From contig LGRX02027067.1 in NCBI GenBank assembly GCA_001247695.2, positions 29,652 to 93,651 on the forward strand: 64,000 nt of DNA, read 5' to 3'. Positions 35,766 to 45,174 of this stretch are shown here, piece by piece. Made by a program: the position numbers and the translations under genes. Within the stretch, counting starts at the first letter, position 1. Each line of letters starts with the position of its first letter. This stretch comes from Cymbomonas tetramitiformis. Taxonomy: Eukaryota > Chlorophyta > Pyramimonadophyceae > Pyramimonadales > Pyramimonadaceae. The notes under the pieces were generated by a model. It ran no database searches and was not told the DNA's origin. It saw nothing but the letters and a program-made list of their open reading frames with translations.

Positions 35766-37595
35766 ATGTCAGCTTTCGGTTCAAATCTAATAGTTGAAAA
35801 AATTAACGGCAAAGACTATGTAGCAGCCCCAGGGACAACCGATACACTAACGTGCGATACAGTTGTGCGCCAAACTATAGGCAGCGTAGACTCGCCGTTA
35901 GAGACGATGCATATCGGTTCGGACATACGCTATCAGAACGATATCAAATTCATAGATACTCAAGACCCATTGAATGAACGAGAACAAATGTCCTTGTTGA
36001 CAGATGGGTCGCTAAAAGTACACACATCAATAAAATTCAACGACTTCGTGTTGAACAACCCGGTTTCCAAATCACGATTTTCAGCAGGCCTTGATGACCT
36101 CGATGCTTCTTTCGAGATTAAAAGTTTGGACCCTGTGGAACAAACACGAGTCTCGATCGGAGAAACAGGAATCAATCAAATTACATGCATGCAAACAACC
36201 ATCAATATTGAACCGTTAGGCAGTGGACTGCTGGTATCTAATGGTCCATTAGTTCTTGATACCGGCGATCTAACATTAACTGCAGGTAAGTTTATTGGAG
36301 ATGGCTCATTATTAACTAACTTACCCACAGGTGCGAACCAAGATTTGCAATCTGTGACTACTCAAGGAAGCACGACCACTGTCGCCGATGTTTCATACAC
36401 CGGAACGGGTACCATGGTAGTCAATCAAGAAAAACTGAGTGGAAATAATCTTAGAATTGAAAGTGGCTCTGGCGGTTTAGGTAAAGTATCAATCGGAGAA
36501 CAGACTCAAGGGTTTACCAATGCCGATCACATTGGAGACCGTTCTATCGCAATCGGCCGCAATGCATTGTCCATTAATAATACAAATTCCAATGATACCA
36601 TTGCTATTGGAAGTGGAAGTGCTAACAACAATTGCGGCAGCTTCGTGGTGGCGATCGGAGACGACAGTGCTCAAAACAACTGCAAGGATCAAGCGGTGTG
36701 TATTGGAAAGTTCAGTGGCGAGAGTTCGTGTGGCGAGAACGCAATCAATATCGGAGCTTTGGCTGGACAAAACTCTGCTCAGAGTGCCGTAAACACCGAT
36801 AACACAATTGTTTTGAACGCAAGCGGAATTGAATTAACTGCCGGTGTGGCAAGTAGTTGCTATATCAGACCTATTAGGGCTAGTCCAGATGTCAGTTCTG
36901 AAAGTCTACAATTGTATTACGATTCTAGCTCAAACGAAGTGCGAACCGGTGCTATTAATAATGGAAGCATCGGCAGTCTTTCTCAGGTTCTAGCTGTGGG
37001 CAATACCGGTTCGACTGCGGAATTGGATGAATTAAATTCTGCGTCTGTTATTTTATCCAATTCATTAAATTACGCTTATCCAAGTTCAACCAACTCACTC
37101 ACACTATCAGGCGTACCGTTGACACTGATTACGAAGACGTACGCTAATACCACTCTTCCAACCAGTCCGCTTCGGTTTACCGGGGATGTGTTTACATTTG
37201 TCAATAACACCGCCAATACGATTACGGCTTCAACGATTGTCATGTTTGATGATGATGGAATAAACAACGTGAATGGAGTTCAACCGTTCAATAACTCATA
37301 CACTCAAAGTAACCAAAACTGCACACCCATCGGAGTCTGTATTCAAGACAGTGCTGCAACTCAGAGTTGTTTCGTGTTGATTGGACGTGGTTTCACGACA
37401 TGTAGGAATGCCGCTGCTACAGATAATACGTACGTGAAGGGTCAACGTGTGAAATGCATAGTAGATGGGGAAATCAATAGTGCTCAAATCACAGCGGGCG
37501 ATTCATATATCGGCACAGCTATGGAATCAAAAGTGGCTACTGCTGCTGGTGGTGTATTGATTTGGGTTAACCCGGGATTCAATTATTTTACCTGA
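35766..37595 (+). CDS. Large fibre-like protein with YadA-like head repeats, 609 aa
   Basis: Starts M-S-A-F-G-S-N-L. Residues about 240-345 contain spaced A-I-G motifs (I-A-I-G-R, I-A-I-G-S, V-A-I-G-D, V-C-I-G-K, I-N-I-G-A), the pattern of the left-handed beta-roll heads of trimeric adhesins. Flanking parts are Asn/Thr/Ser-rich. This suggests a trimeric surface spike used for binding the host cell. ATG follows GTATAATATATA. No break is seen. Confidence 0.65.
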   Translation: MSAFGSNLIVEKINGKDYVAAPGTTDTLTCDTVVRQTIGSVDSPLETMHIGSDIRYQNDIKFIDTQDPLNEREQMSLLTDGSLKVHTSIKFNDFVLNNPVSKSRFSAGLDDLDASFEIKSLDPVEQTRVSIGETGINQITCMQTTINIEPLGSGLLVSNGPLVLDTGDLTLTAGKFIGDGSLLTNLPTGANQDLQSVTTQGSTTTVADVSYTGTGTMVVNQEKLSGNNLRIESGSGGLGKVSIGEQTQGFTNADHIGDRSIAIGRNALSINNTNSNDTIAIGSGSANNNCGSFVVAIGDDSAQNNCKDQAVCIGKFSGESSCGENAINIGALAGQNSAQSAVNTDNTIVLNASGIELTAGVASSCYIRPIRASPDVSSESLQLYYDSSSNEVRTGAINNGSIGSLSQVLAVGNTGSTAELDELNSASVILSNSLNYAYPSSTNSLTLSGVPLTLITKTYANTTLPTSPLRFTGDVFTFVNNTANTITASTIVMFDDDGINNVNGVQPFNNSYTQSNQNCTPIGVCIQDSAATQSCFVLIGRGFTTCRNAAATDNTYVKGQRVKCIVDGEINSAQITAGDSYIGTAMESKVATAAGGVLIWVNPGFNYFT

Positions 37596-37604
37596 TTATT
37601 ATAA

Positions 37605-38141
37605 ATGCCTGTAAAGCGAAATGATCCTAATTTACCAAGTTGTGAAACCGTCGTTCAAGATGGGGTCGGTATGAGAATTAAAGGAATTATAAATGGAAGA
37701 CTCGCAAACACTCGATGTAAGGTAAGAAATATTGCTAACGCCCAAGGAAACGTAAGAAGATATAGTAAACAGAACTTACCAAAAACAAAAGCAAAAACAG
37801 AACGCCGAGATAAATGGGTGTCAGTATCCTTGGCAAATGTCGATGAGCATGTTTCTTTGGTATATGATACTTGTGCCATGATTACACAAATGTCTACCGC
37901 CGATGCAAGACATATAGGAATAATTCATCCAGATGGCACGTCCGATTTTAACAACGAACCAGGTTTGGTTATTGGAGTCGGCGGTCAAGTAAATACTACA
38001 AGATTTCAGGATGTCCCATTAGTCTTAGATACAACTGAAGAACTTGCTTGGGGAATAGTAAATGTCTATGATAATGCACATGGATTATTGGGCATTAATC
38101 ATATAAAACAATATAAGCGATACCGCGTGAAATTTAAATAA
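37605..38141 (+). CDS. Retropepsin-like aspartic protease
   Basis: 178 residues. The first 65 are basic; then V-Y-D-T-C-A (about residues 85-90) in the place of the catalytic D-(T/S)-G-A, and after about 70 residues G-L-L-G-I-N-H-I, the hydrophobic-hydrophobic-G motif of the retropepsin fold. Such a protease could mature capsid proteins, the job done in many Polintons by an adenovirus-type cysteine protease, which I do not find here. Cys replacing the catalytic Gly is a change that might lower activity. Position inside the structural block supports a virion role. Confidence 0.6.
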   Translation: MPVKRNDPNLPSCETVVQDGVGMRIKGIINGRLANTRCKVRNIANAQGNVRRYSKQNLPKTKAKTERRDKWVSVSLANVDEHVSLVYDTCAMITQMSTADARHIGIIHPDGTSDFNNEPGLVIGVGGQVNTTRFQDVPLVLDTTEELAWGIVNVYDNAHGLLGINHIKQYKRYRVKFK

Positions 38142-38154
38142 GTACATATGATAT

Positions 38155-38997
38155 ATGTCAAGCTTTGGACAAAGTTTAGTTTGTAAGAATTTAACATGTG
38201 ATACGATTAATGGCAATCCCCCAGACGGTGGATCGAGCAAATGGTCAAATGTGTCAGGTACGACAAATGACATTGAAAGAACAAATGGAAATGTAATAGT
38301 TCAAAATAATTTACGGGTAAATGGTGAGATAAACAACACCGCACCAAATAATACCACAAATATTGATTTATTTGGAAATAAAACATCAGGTAATGCTTTT
38401 ATTAGTTTAAATACCGCTGGTGTAAACATACCAGATGCTGAAACTATATATTTTATAAATTTTCAAAGGAAACCTGATGCAGCTACAAATAGGTTTTTCA
38501 GAATTAACATGTCGGGTGATATTAATGTAGCTCGTAACATAGCAGCAACTACTATTCAAGCTGAAACGGCATTGGAAGTAATGACCAAACCGACAACAAT
38601 ACCATCTGTTCCAAATCAAGAAATATTGGTATGGGACAACAATGTTATCAAAGCGATTGATTTAAATACAGCTCAAACGACACCGACATTACAAGAAGTA
38701 ACAAGTAATAGTAATAATAAAACAACTAATAATATTATTGTATATTCAGCCTCCTTGAACGGTGGCATTGGTGCAAATTATTTTTTCAATACAGATGCGA
38801 ACGGTTTGCCAGGTTTAAGTTATCTAATTTTGCTGCAAGATACTTTTACAACAACTCAAAACAAAAGTCTTATTAGAGTAGATGATAATGTCGGTGGTCT
38901 ACAAGTATTCCCTACAGAAACCGATGCACCGACTTTACCTCCGGGTGTGCTATATCGTGATACAACAGCTGATAATGTTATAAAAATGAAAGTATAA
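38155..38997 (+). CDS. Third fibre-like protein with N-terminal tag, 280 aa
   Basis: Starts M-S-S-F-G-Q-S-L, then L-T-C-D-T-I-N-G, closely matching the tag of 35766-37595. The rest is Asn/Thr-rich and beta-like, ending with V-L-Y-R-D-T-T. It is the last gene before the right repeats. Probably a tail or fibre paralog. Confidence 0.58.
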   Translation: MSSFGQSLVCKNLTCDTINGNPPDGGSSKWSNVSGTTNDIERTNGNVIVQNNLRVNGEINNTAPNNTTNIDLFGNKTSGNAFISLNTAGVNIPDAETIYFINFQRKPDAATNRFFRINMSGDINVARNIAATTIQAETALEVMTKPTTIPSVPNQEILVWDNNVIKAIDLNTAQTTPTLQEVTSNSNNKTTNNIIVYSASLNGGIGANYFFNTDANGLPGLSYLILLQDTFTTTQNKSLIRVDDNVGGLQVFPTETDAPTLPPGVLYRDTTADNVIKMKV

Positions 38998-39037
38998 TAA
39001 AAATATAAGATATCGGAAGAGAAAAAGGAATCAAGTT

Positions 39038-39675
39038 TTGTCATAAAGAGAAACTTAAAATTACTATATACACCATTCTCAGTTTATGACAAGGATTGCG
39101 ATCGCAAAAAAAGCATGAAACGCCCGATATTTTAGGTAACCATTGCCTCACTTTTTCAATAAATCACACTGCAGCCGGTGCGTGTCAGAAAGTGAAACTT
39201 AGATTTACTATATAGATCAATTTCTAATAATGACAAGCATAGCAACCCGTAATCTCATCAGCTCCGATCAGCTCCGATCACAGCGATCACAGATCTGGCT
39301 CAAATCGCACTGTGAGGAAAAATCACAGTACACAAATTCATAGTTGTCATAAATAGAAACTTATATTTACTATAATACTACTTCTCTAATTATGACAAAC
39401 TATATTTCCAGATCGCAAAATTTCCAAATCGCAGATTTCCAGATGTGTACCTGTGTCACAAACAGAAACTTATATTTACTATAATGATGATTCTCAGTTA
39501 ATGACAAGCCGTGTTTCAAGATCGCAGATTTTTCAGAAATCTACATAAGTTCACAAACCTACAGGTGTTGGTAAAATCGCAAAATTCCAGAAATCTACAT
39601 AAGTTCACATAAGTTCACAGTTGTCACAAAGTGAAACTTATATTTACTATAATGATGATTATCAGATAATGACAA
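39038..39675. repeat. Right cluster of the 55-bp dyad element (five copies)
   Basis: Copies at 39038-39092, 39183-39237, 39344-39398, 39453-39507 and 39621-39675. Each is TTGTCA(T/C)AAA-(G/C/T)-(T/A)GAAACTTA ... TTACTATA ... TGACAA, 54 or 55 bp. Short direct repeats (GATCGCAAATTTCC and ACATAAGTTCACA types) fill the gaps. The orientation is opposite to the left cluster, so the two clusters are inverted relative to one another near the element ends. Confidence 0.9.
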
Positions 39676-39743
39676 CACACAATCATTCAATTGATAACTG
39701 ATTTGCGAGCTGGGAAGCGAGCAATGCAAGGCGGGCATGGGAA

Positions 39744-39930
39744 GCAGGTACGGCGGTAATAACAAGGATCACGGTGTCGGCTTATGCAGATCTGCCATAG
39801 ATAACCGTAGGTGCTCACTACATGGGAAGCGTTCCGAAATACTGGTTAATCTTGGCAAAATACAGAAGGTACTTAAGGAGAACAGTTGTATTTAATAAGG
39901 ATACTCCCCTCTACACGCTTCCCATGTAGT
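39744..39930. repeat. Right terminal inverted repeat of the Polinton
   Basis: Reverse complement of 12271-12458, with the same inner inverted copy of the tip. The outer end CCCATGTAGT abuts CACAGC at 39931-39936, the target duplication. Confidence 0.93.
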
Positions 39931-39936
39931 CACAGC

Positions 39937-40108
39937 TAGACTCGTTCGGTCGGTGTCGTTCTCGACTCGACTCGCAAATTTCCCAGCCGTCGCCTCGACT
40001 CGATTTTATTTTGGCGTCGCCACGACTAGAGTTTTTTAAGGCCTCCCCTCGACTCCACACTTTCTCTTTGGGAGTGCATTTTTTTACCGACTTCCTAAGG
40101 CTAATGCC
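39937..40108. promoter_or_regulatory. Right half of the split divergent promoter
   Basis: Repeats of CTCGACTCG and the 20-bp segment GGTCGGTGTCGTTCTCGACT match the left half at 12121-12140 in direct orientation. It ends just before the ATG at 40109. Confidence 0.5.
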
Positions 40109-41946
40109 ATGTCCACTCAATTTGTTACTTTTCGCTGCCTTGAAACCGGGAATGTCGTTCGTGAAATTCCCATTGTTTGGCATCTTGGAGACCCTTTTGT
40201 GACTAGCGACACACTTTGCAATGTTTTTAGTCTTGACAAGAAAGAAGATCTTTCCGTCACCTCCGAGTACGATGACTCCGTTGCTTGCTCTTTGGACCTG
40301 TTTCCCGTTCACTCTGGCTTCTTGCACAATGTGTACGGCACTCCTACCGACGACAACATGCCAATCTTGGTAAGCGACAGCGAAAGCGATGACAGCGACG
40401 ATGAAGAAGACATTGTTTACACCGGCGAGTGCAAGACTCCCCGGTTCTCACCAAACACGAAGCCCAAGCCCACGGAGTCCGTCGCTTCGACAAACCTTTC
40501 CAAGTCCGACTCGACTTCCAGTCACGCCTCTTCTTTTAAGTGGCCCGCAGATTGCAAACGTGTGAACAAGGTCCCCTTCGACGTCGATGGCAATGTCACT
40601 TTTGGTCACCACATGTCCTCACCTCTTCCTAAACCAACCGGGAAGGGCGGTCTACCGCTGAACAAACTTGACTTCCATGTCACGAACCGTTCTTGGTCCC
40701 ACGCCTGCGCCACAACTTGGGCGGAGGTAACCCGACAAGATGCTGTCAAGGACTGCAACTCTCAGGTTCGACTTCAAAACTGCCTTGGAGAAAAACTTTG
40801 CAGGAATACGGAGTGCTCTTTCTTTAAAACCCATGACAAAGAGTTCGTTCAGACAAGTTCTCAACAACGTGGCAAACGCTCCGCTTCTGCTTTCCTCGGC
40901 GTTGAGGTATTTTAATCCCAAGGTTTTCCCGTACCCTTTCCCCACTTTTCCAGTAGGACCTTACGCTTTTCTGTTCTTCTTTCAGATTGAAGGCCCTCCA
41001 TGCAAAAAGTGTCAAGAACCCACGGAAGTTATTACCTGTGGTGCCCGGGCTACTTTGGTCCGCATCGACCTTCCCGCAGCCGAAGGCCACCTACTGCTCT
41101 TTAAACACGAAGGCACCCATGCCTGCCAACCCATGGATAAAAAGGGGAAGGCCGTTGTTTCCAAAGAAACCCAAGACGCCATCAAAGAAGCCCTTCCCTT
41201 TTTCGGTGGTCGCTTCACTTCCGAGAAGCTAAAGAACTCCGCCACAACGGTTGCCTTCGAGAAGATGCTTTCCTCTCCGGACGGCTCTCCCATCGACGTG
41301 TACAAGGTATCGCCCTATTTTTTTGTTACCTTTCCGTTATACGTCGGGGACATGTTATTCTTAATGCATGGTTCCATTTTAGGTGGCCCGCGAAATGCAA
41401 GACGCTCGCGCCGTCCGCGACGTGATGAAAGAACACCGTGCGACTCAACGTGCCCCCGAGCGTGCTGCTGACGACGAGGTCAAGGAAATGAAACGGATCC
41501 TGGACTCAAAGGGATACCGTACTCTTCTTTTCGACACCGCCCCTCTGAACTGGTTCATGTGCCCCCTGGACTTGCCGTGGTCCCCCGCGAAGATCATGCT
41601 GTTGATGGACCGCATTCTCGGTAAGCCTCCGTTCATCGGTTGCTACGCATGTTCTGATGGTGGCCACAGCTGCATTAACGGTCGCGTTGTCGAGAAGGTT
41701 GCAACGGTCGTGCCCGGAATTGGGTTGATAAAACTGGCAACCTTCGTCCTGCCGGCGGGTGAACGCGGTGTGGATGAGGAGAAGATGTGGCAAGGCATCG
41801 ACTACGCTTGCCGGACGGTGGCCATGGAGGACGCCGACTTCGCGAAATATCGAGACAAGGAGGTTTGGGTAAAGACCAACCCAAAAGGTGAGATCTGCTT
41901 TCGTCCCGTCGGTTTCGTCCGTGACGCGGGTGGCGGAGGCTGGATC
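40109..41946 (+). CDS. Three-exon transposase-like gene truncated by the Gypsy element
   Basis: Exons 40109-40906, 40986-41306 and 41383-41946 are joined by GT-AG introns of 79 and 76 nt, both phase 0. Exon 1 encodes an acidic Ser/Asp-rich linker and C-R-N-T-E-C. Exon 2 has C-K-K-C, then C-G-A-R-A ... H-E-G-T-H-A-C, resembling the FLYWCH/WRKY-GCM1-type zinc module before MULE transposase cores. Exon 3 is folded sequence with several Cys and His pairs but no certain DDE residue. The frame runs directly into the retrotransposon LTR at 41947, so the C-terminus is lost. It is the divergent partner of the methyltransferase gene at 8466-11996. It may be an N-terminal half of a MULE-type transposase; moderate doubt remains. 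Confidence 0.5.
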
Positions 41947-42372
41947 TGTGCTAGGAGGCAAGCACAAGAGCAAGAAAAACGGCTAAGTATAAAACGCAGA
42001 AGTACTCAGTACGGAGTACAGTAGGACCGATCAGAATGATGTTGATGTGAGGTGCCTAGACTGTTGTACGGAGTACTCAGTACAGTTGAGTTATGGAAAG
42101 AGTTCCTGAATGTATAAGAACTCTAAGAGTAACCCGTTTCGGGGGATGAACTGAACTGAAAAGTAAGACATAAAAGTAAAGAGCCGTAACTGCTGTATAT
42201 TGTGTATTGAAAGCATGCACTGATAGCAAAAGCATAACTATATAGATTTACGAAACCGAAGTCTTGTAGTTGACCAATCGTAAGCATACCTCGTGCGGTC
42301 GTTTAATAAGTGTAGAATAGTATAAGTCCGAAACCGTAAAGAAGAGAAGAAGCCTAGGTGTAGACTCCTACA
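41947..42372 (+). repeat. 5' LTR of the Gypsy element
   Basis: TG...CA ends. It differs from the 3' LTR by several substitutions and small indels, so insertion is not very recent or the LTRs come from two copies. It interrupts the gene that begins at 40109. Confidence 0.92.
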
Positions 42373-42957
42373 AAATGGTAATTAGTTCGTGTTTTCACGT
42401 TGCTTCCTTGTCTTTCTTGCGCAAATTCTGATCAACCCGCCCCGCCTTGTGCGATTAGTTAGAAAGTACTTGCACTACGAAATCGAGAATGCCTGTGCTC
42501 TCGCTCTTGTTGCGCGGTGGTGTGTGGGATTGATGGTTCCAGGTTGCTTGGAGCCGCGTCGGTGTGGAGAGATCTAGCTCGACGACAATCTTTTAAGGTG
42601 CGAGCGTTGCCTTAGTCCTAGCACGCATACACGCATAGCACGCATATCCGTGCTTTTGGACTCGCAGGTGCGGGATTTTGGAATCTTCTCCGTTTTTCGG
42701 CAAATCCGACCCTTCGCGGCGGAAGCGCTGCGCAAATTTTTCAATTTTGCGTAAGCCTTTGCTGAAATTCGGGGTTGGTTCGGGATTTCCCCCACCTTTA
42801 ATTTGGCCTTCTAGTCCCCCCTATTCGGGAATCTCCGCGCTTCGGCCGGTGTGCTTACTTGTGCTCGCGCGCAAGTGGCGTATTCCTGGGATCGGGTGCT
42901 GGTTGCCACACCAACCGCTTTTCGGTTGAATTGGATCTCACGCATAGCACGCATACT

Positions 42958-45172
42958 ATGCCCATGTATTCAGATGAAGAGGAATGCCTCGGTCGGTCGG
43001 GCCGGCGTGGGGGGGGTCGGGCCGGCGCCGCCCCCGGCTCAGCCGTGGGGTCCGGTCGGTCGGGGTCTCGCGCTGCGGGCCTGTCGGTTGGCCCAGGCTC
43101 TGGGGAGTTCTGGGGCGCAGCTGGCGGGTCAGACAGCCGGGATTGGCGCTCCCGTGAGAGGAGGGGGGGAGTGCGGCGCGCGCTTGCGCGCCAATACGGC
43201 GGTGAGGCCCTCGAGGTTACACCGGCGCGCACGCCCCTGAGAGCCCCTCCAGGGTTGTCTGGTGGGCCCCCCAGGGCCTCGCCACCAAAAGCCCCTTCAC
43301 CAGCGAGGGTCAGTGGAGCTGAGCCAGTGTCCGAGCTCGCATTGAGCTCGGCGCTACGGCAGCCGGCGCGCCGGAAGCGTGCGTCGCCCGAGGCTCCGGC
43401 ACCGCCGGCGGCAGGCGCCGGCTCCGGGTCGGACTCGGACCGCTCTGCTAAGGGGTTGAACCCCTCGGCAGCTCCCTTCTCCCCACTCCCTGCGTCCAGC
43501 AGGAGTGCGAGTAGTAGGGTCGTCCGTCGGGAACCGACGTCGGGACCGGCAGCGTCCTCCCTCTCTTCCCTCGTGGGGAGCGAGCAAGGGAATCTCATCA
43601 GTGCCCCAGGGCGCTTTGAGGTTTACCGAGCCAGTGACTGGAGTCCCCCGGCAGAAGGGGAGTCTGATGATGTCCGGCGCCCAGAGCAGCTAGACGTCGT
43701 CCAGTCACGGGGGCGCGAGTCTCGCATCCAGCCCAATCCGGCTTGGCGAGGAGAGCGACGTCAATCCATGCTCGCATTGGCCCTCCGTCAATGGAGCACC
43801 TGGGCGCTGGATTCAGCGCAACGACGTGCGAGAGTCTCCCCGCCATCTCGTCAGCGCGCAACAGCGCGGCTTGCGTGGGTCGCATGGAGGGCCAGGACGG
43901 ACCAGTCAGCGCATCAACGCGAGCTCCGGCGCCTGGCATTCCAAGCGTGGAATGACGTCACCCAACAGGTCGCCCAACTTCAGGGCCTGTTTGACAAAGG
44001 CAGTCGGCGCCGGGTCGAGTCCACTTTCGCAGCATGGCGCCAGCATGTCGTCCAGACACAGGGTCTGTGGCGCAGAGGCAGACGTCAAGCTGGAGCAGTC
44101 TTCATGGCATGGCACCAGCAGACGATGCTCGCCAAGGAGAGGAGCACCTGGTGGGTTGGAGCCCGGAGACACCGGATGACCCAGATGGGCAGGAGGTGTC
44201 TTCGCGAGTGGCGCCGGCTCCCCAGGACGACCCCAGTCAGCTCGGACTCGTCCCAGGGAACGAGTGCCCGCCGTCCGGTAAGGAAGGCGGGAACCTCATC
44301 CGGTGTCAGCTCTTGCTCGGATTCCGACCAGGAGTCTATGTGGCAGGACATCCGTCGAGGCCTAAAGCGCCTGGGGAAGGACCACCCGCTGTCAGGGCTA
44401 ATGTGGTTCCAGCTCAAGGACTATGGGCTCTCCGAGGACGGCGCTTATCGCCTGGAGATCCACCAGCAATCAGTCTCCGAGTCCAGGGTGTTGATGCAGC
44501 AAAAGCGCGAGGACCCTCACAACTCCCTTGAGAGGTGTAGATTCTCTGTCTTTGCCATCAACGCCGGCAGACCAGGGGAGCTGGTACGCCAAGGGGCGGA
44601 CCTCCAGGAGGTAAGGAGAGCGGTCGTCGCGGCCGTCAGAATGAGCGGCCGCACCCGGAAGTCGCACAGGGGTCTTAGGAAGTCAGGTGCAGCACCTCCG
44701 AGTTCCGCAGCCCCCGGTGGGAACTGGTCGAACCGGTTTGCTCCCCTCTCGTCCTCATCGGAGGAAGAGCATCCCGCGGAACGTCCGAGGCCCAGGACTC
44801 AGGCGCCTAAGCCGAGCGGCCCCAGTCGCCCGGTGCCTCGCACCCGGAAGCCCAGTCGAGCACCATCGGCCCCGCACCCCGGTCCGACTTCCTCAGGGAA
44901 CACGTCGTCGTCCCCGGAGTCCACTTCGAGCAGGAACAGTCAGGACCTGCAAGAGCTGAAGGAAGCCTGGCAGAAGGAGTGGCAAGCTCGGGAGGCGGCT
45001 GCCGAGGCTCGCCTGGAACAGCTGCCTCGGCAACTCCAAGAGAGTCAAAGAGCTGCCGAGGAGCGCAGGATCTCCGATCAGCGCGCTGCCGAGGAACGCA
45101 GGGTCTCCGAGCAACGCACTGTCGAAGAGCGCTGGGCTGCAGACCGGCTGGCCGCAGAGGCCCGGAGACTGC
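42958..45172 (+). CDS. Gag N-terminal region with Sfi1-like Trp/Arg repeats
   Basis: Starts at the ATG at 42958. The first 250 residues are Gly/Pro/Ser/Arg-rich and disordered. Residues between about 43745 and 44220 contain five to six repeats with A-(F/W)-x-x-W spacing of about 30-35 residues in Arg/Gln-rich helices, resembling the centrin-binding Sfi1 repeat. Then comes a Pro/Ser-rich tract and a long charged coiled coil (A-A-E-E-R-R units). The frame is lost at about 45170 and the coil continues in the +1-shifted frame until the capsid-like part. The frame formally ends at 45213. Confidence 0.6.
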
Positions 45173-45174
45173 CA

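Larger units (their letters stand above)
12271..39930 (+). mobile_element. Complete Polinton/Maverick-type viral element
   Basis: The ends are inverted copies starting ACTACATGGGAAGCGTGTAG, about 188 bp long on each side, flanked by the perfect 6-bp direct repeat CACAGC (12265-12270 and 39931-39936), the target duplication length of Polintons. Between them lie integrase, protein-primed family B polymerase, packaging ATPase, penton and major capsid genes, the diagnostic set for this group. Length is 27,660 bp, or about 24.1 kb without the later LTR insertion. Most genes run rightward; the ATPase, a coil protein and the C5 methyltransferase run leftward. It is AT-rich against its flanks. Damage: a truncated methyltransferase, an in-frame stop in the primase-helicase, and a frameshift in the major capsid gene. 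Confidence 0.95.

Noticed and set aside
15072..39675. Clusters of 55-bp elements as the outer ends of the Polinton, or as a CRISPR array
   Set aside because: The TIRs and CACAGC duplication lie further out. The copies are unevenly spaced, imperfect and partly single, without unique spacers of uniform length or cas genes.
42855..43598. Long minus-strand frame opposite Gag
   Set aside because: It arises from GC-rich codon bias of Gag on the other strand and has no recognisable domain.
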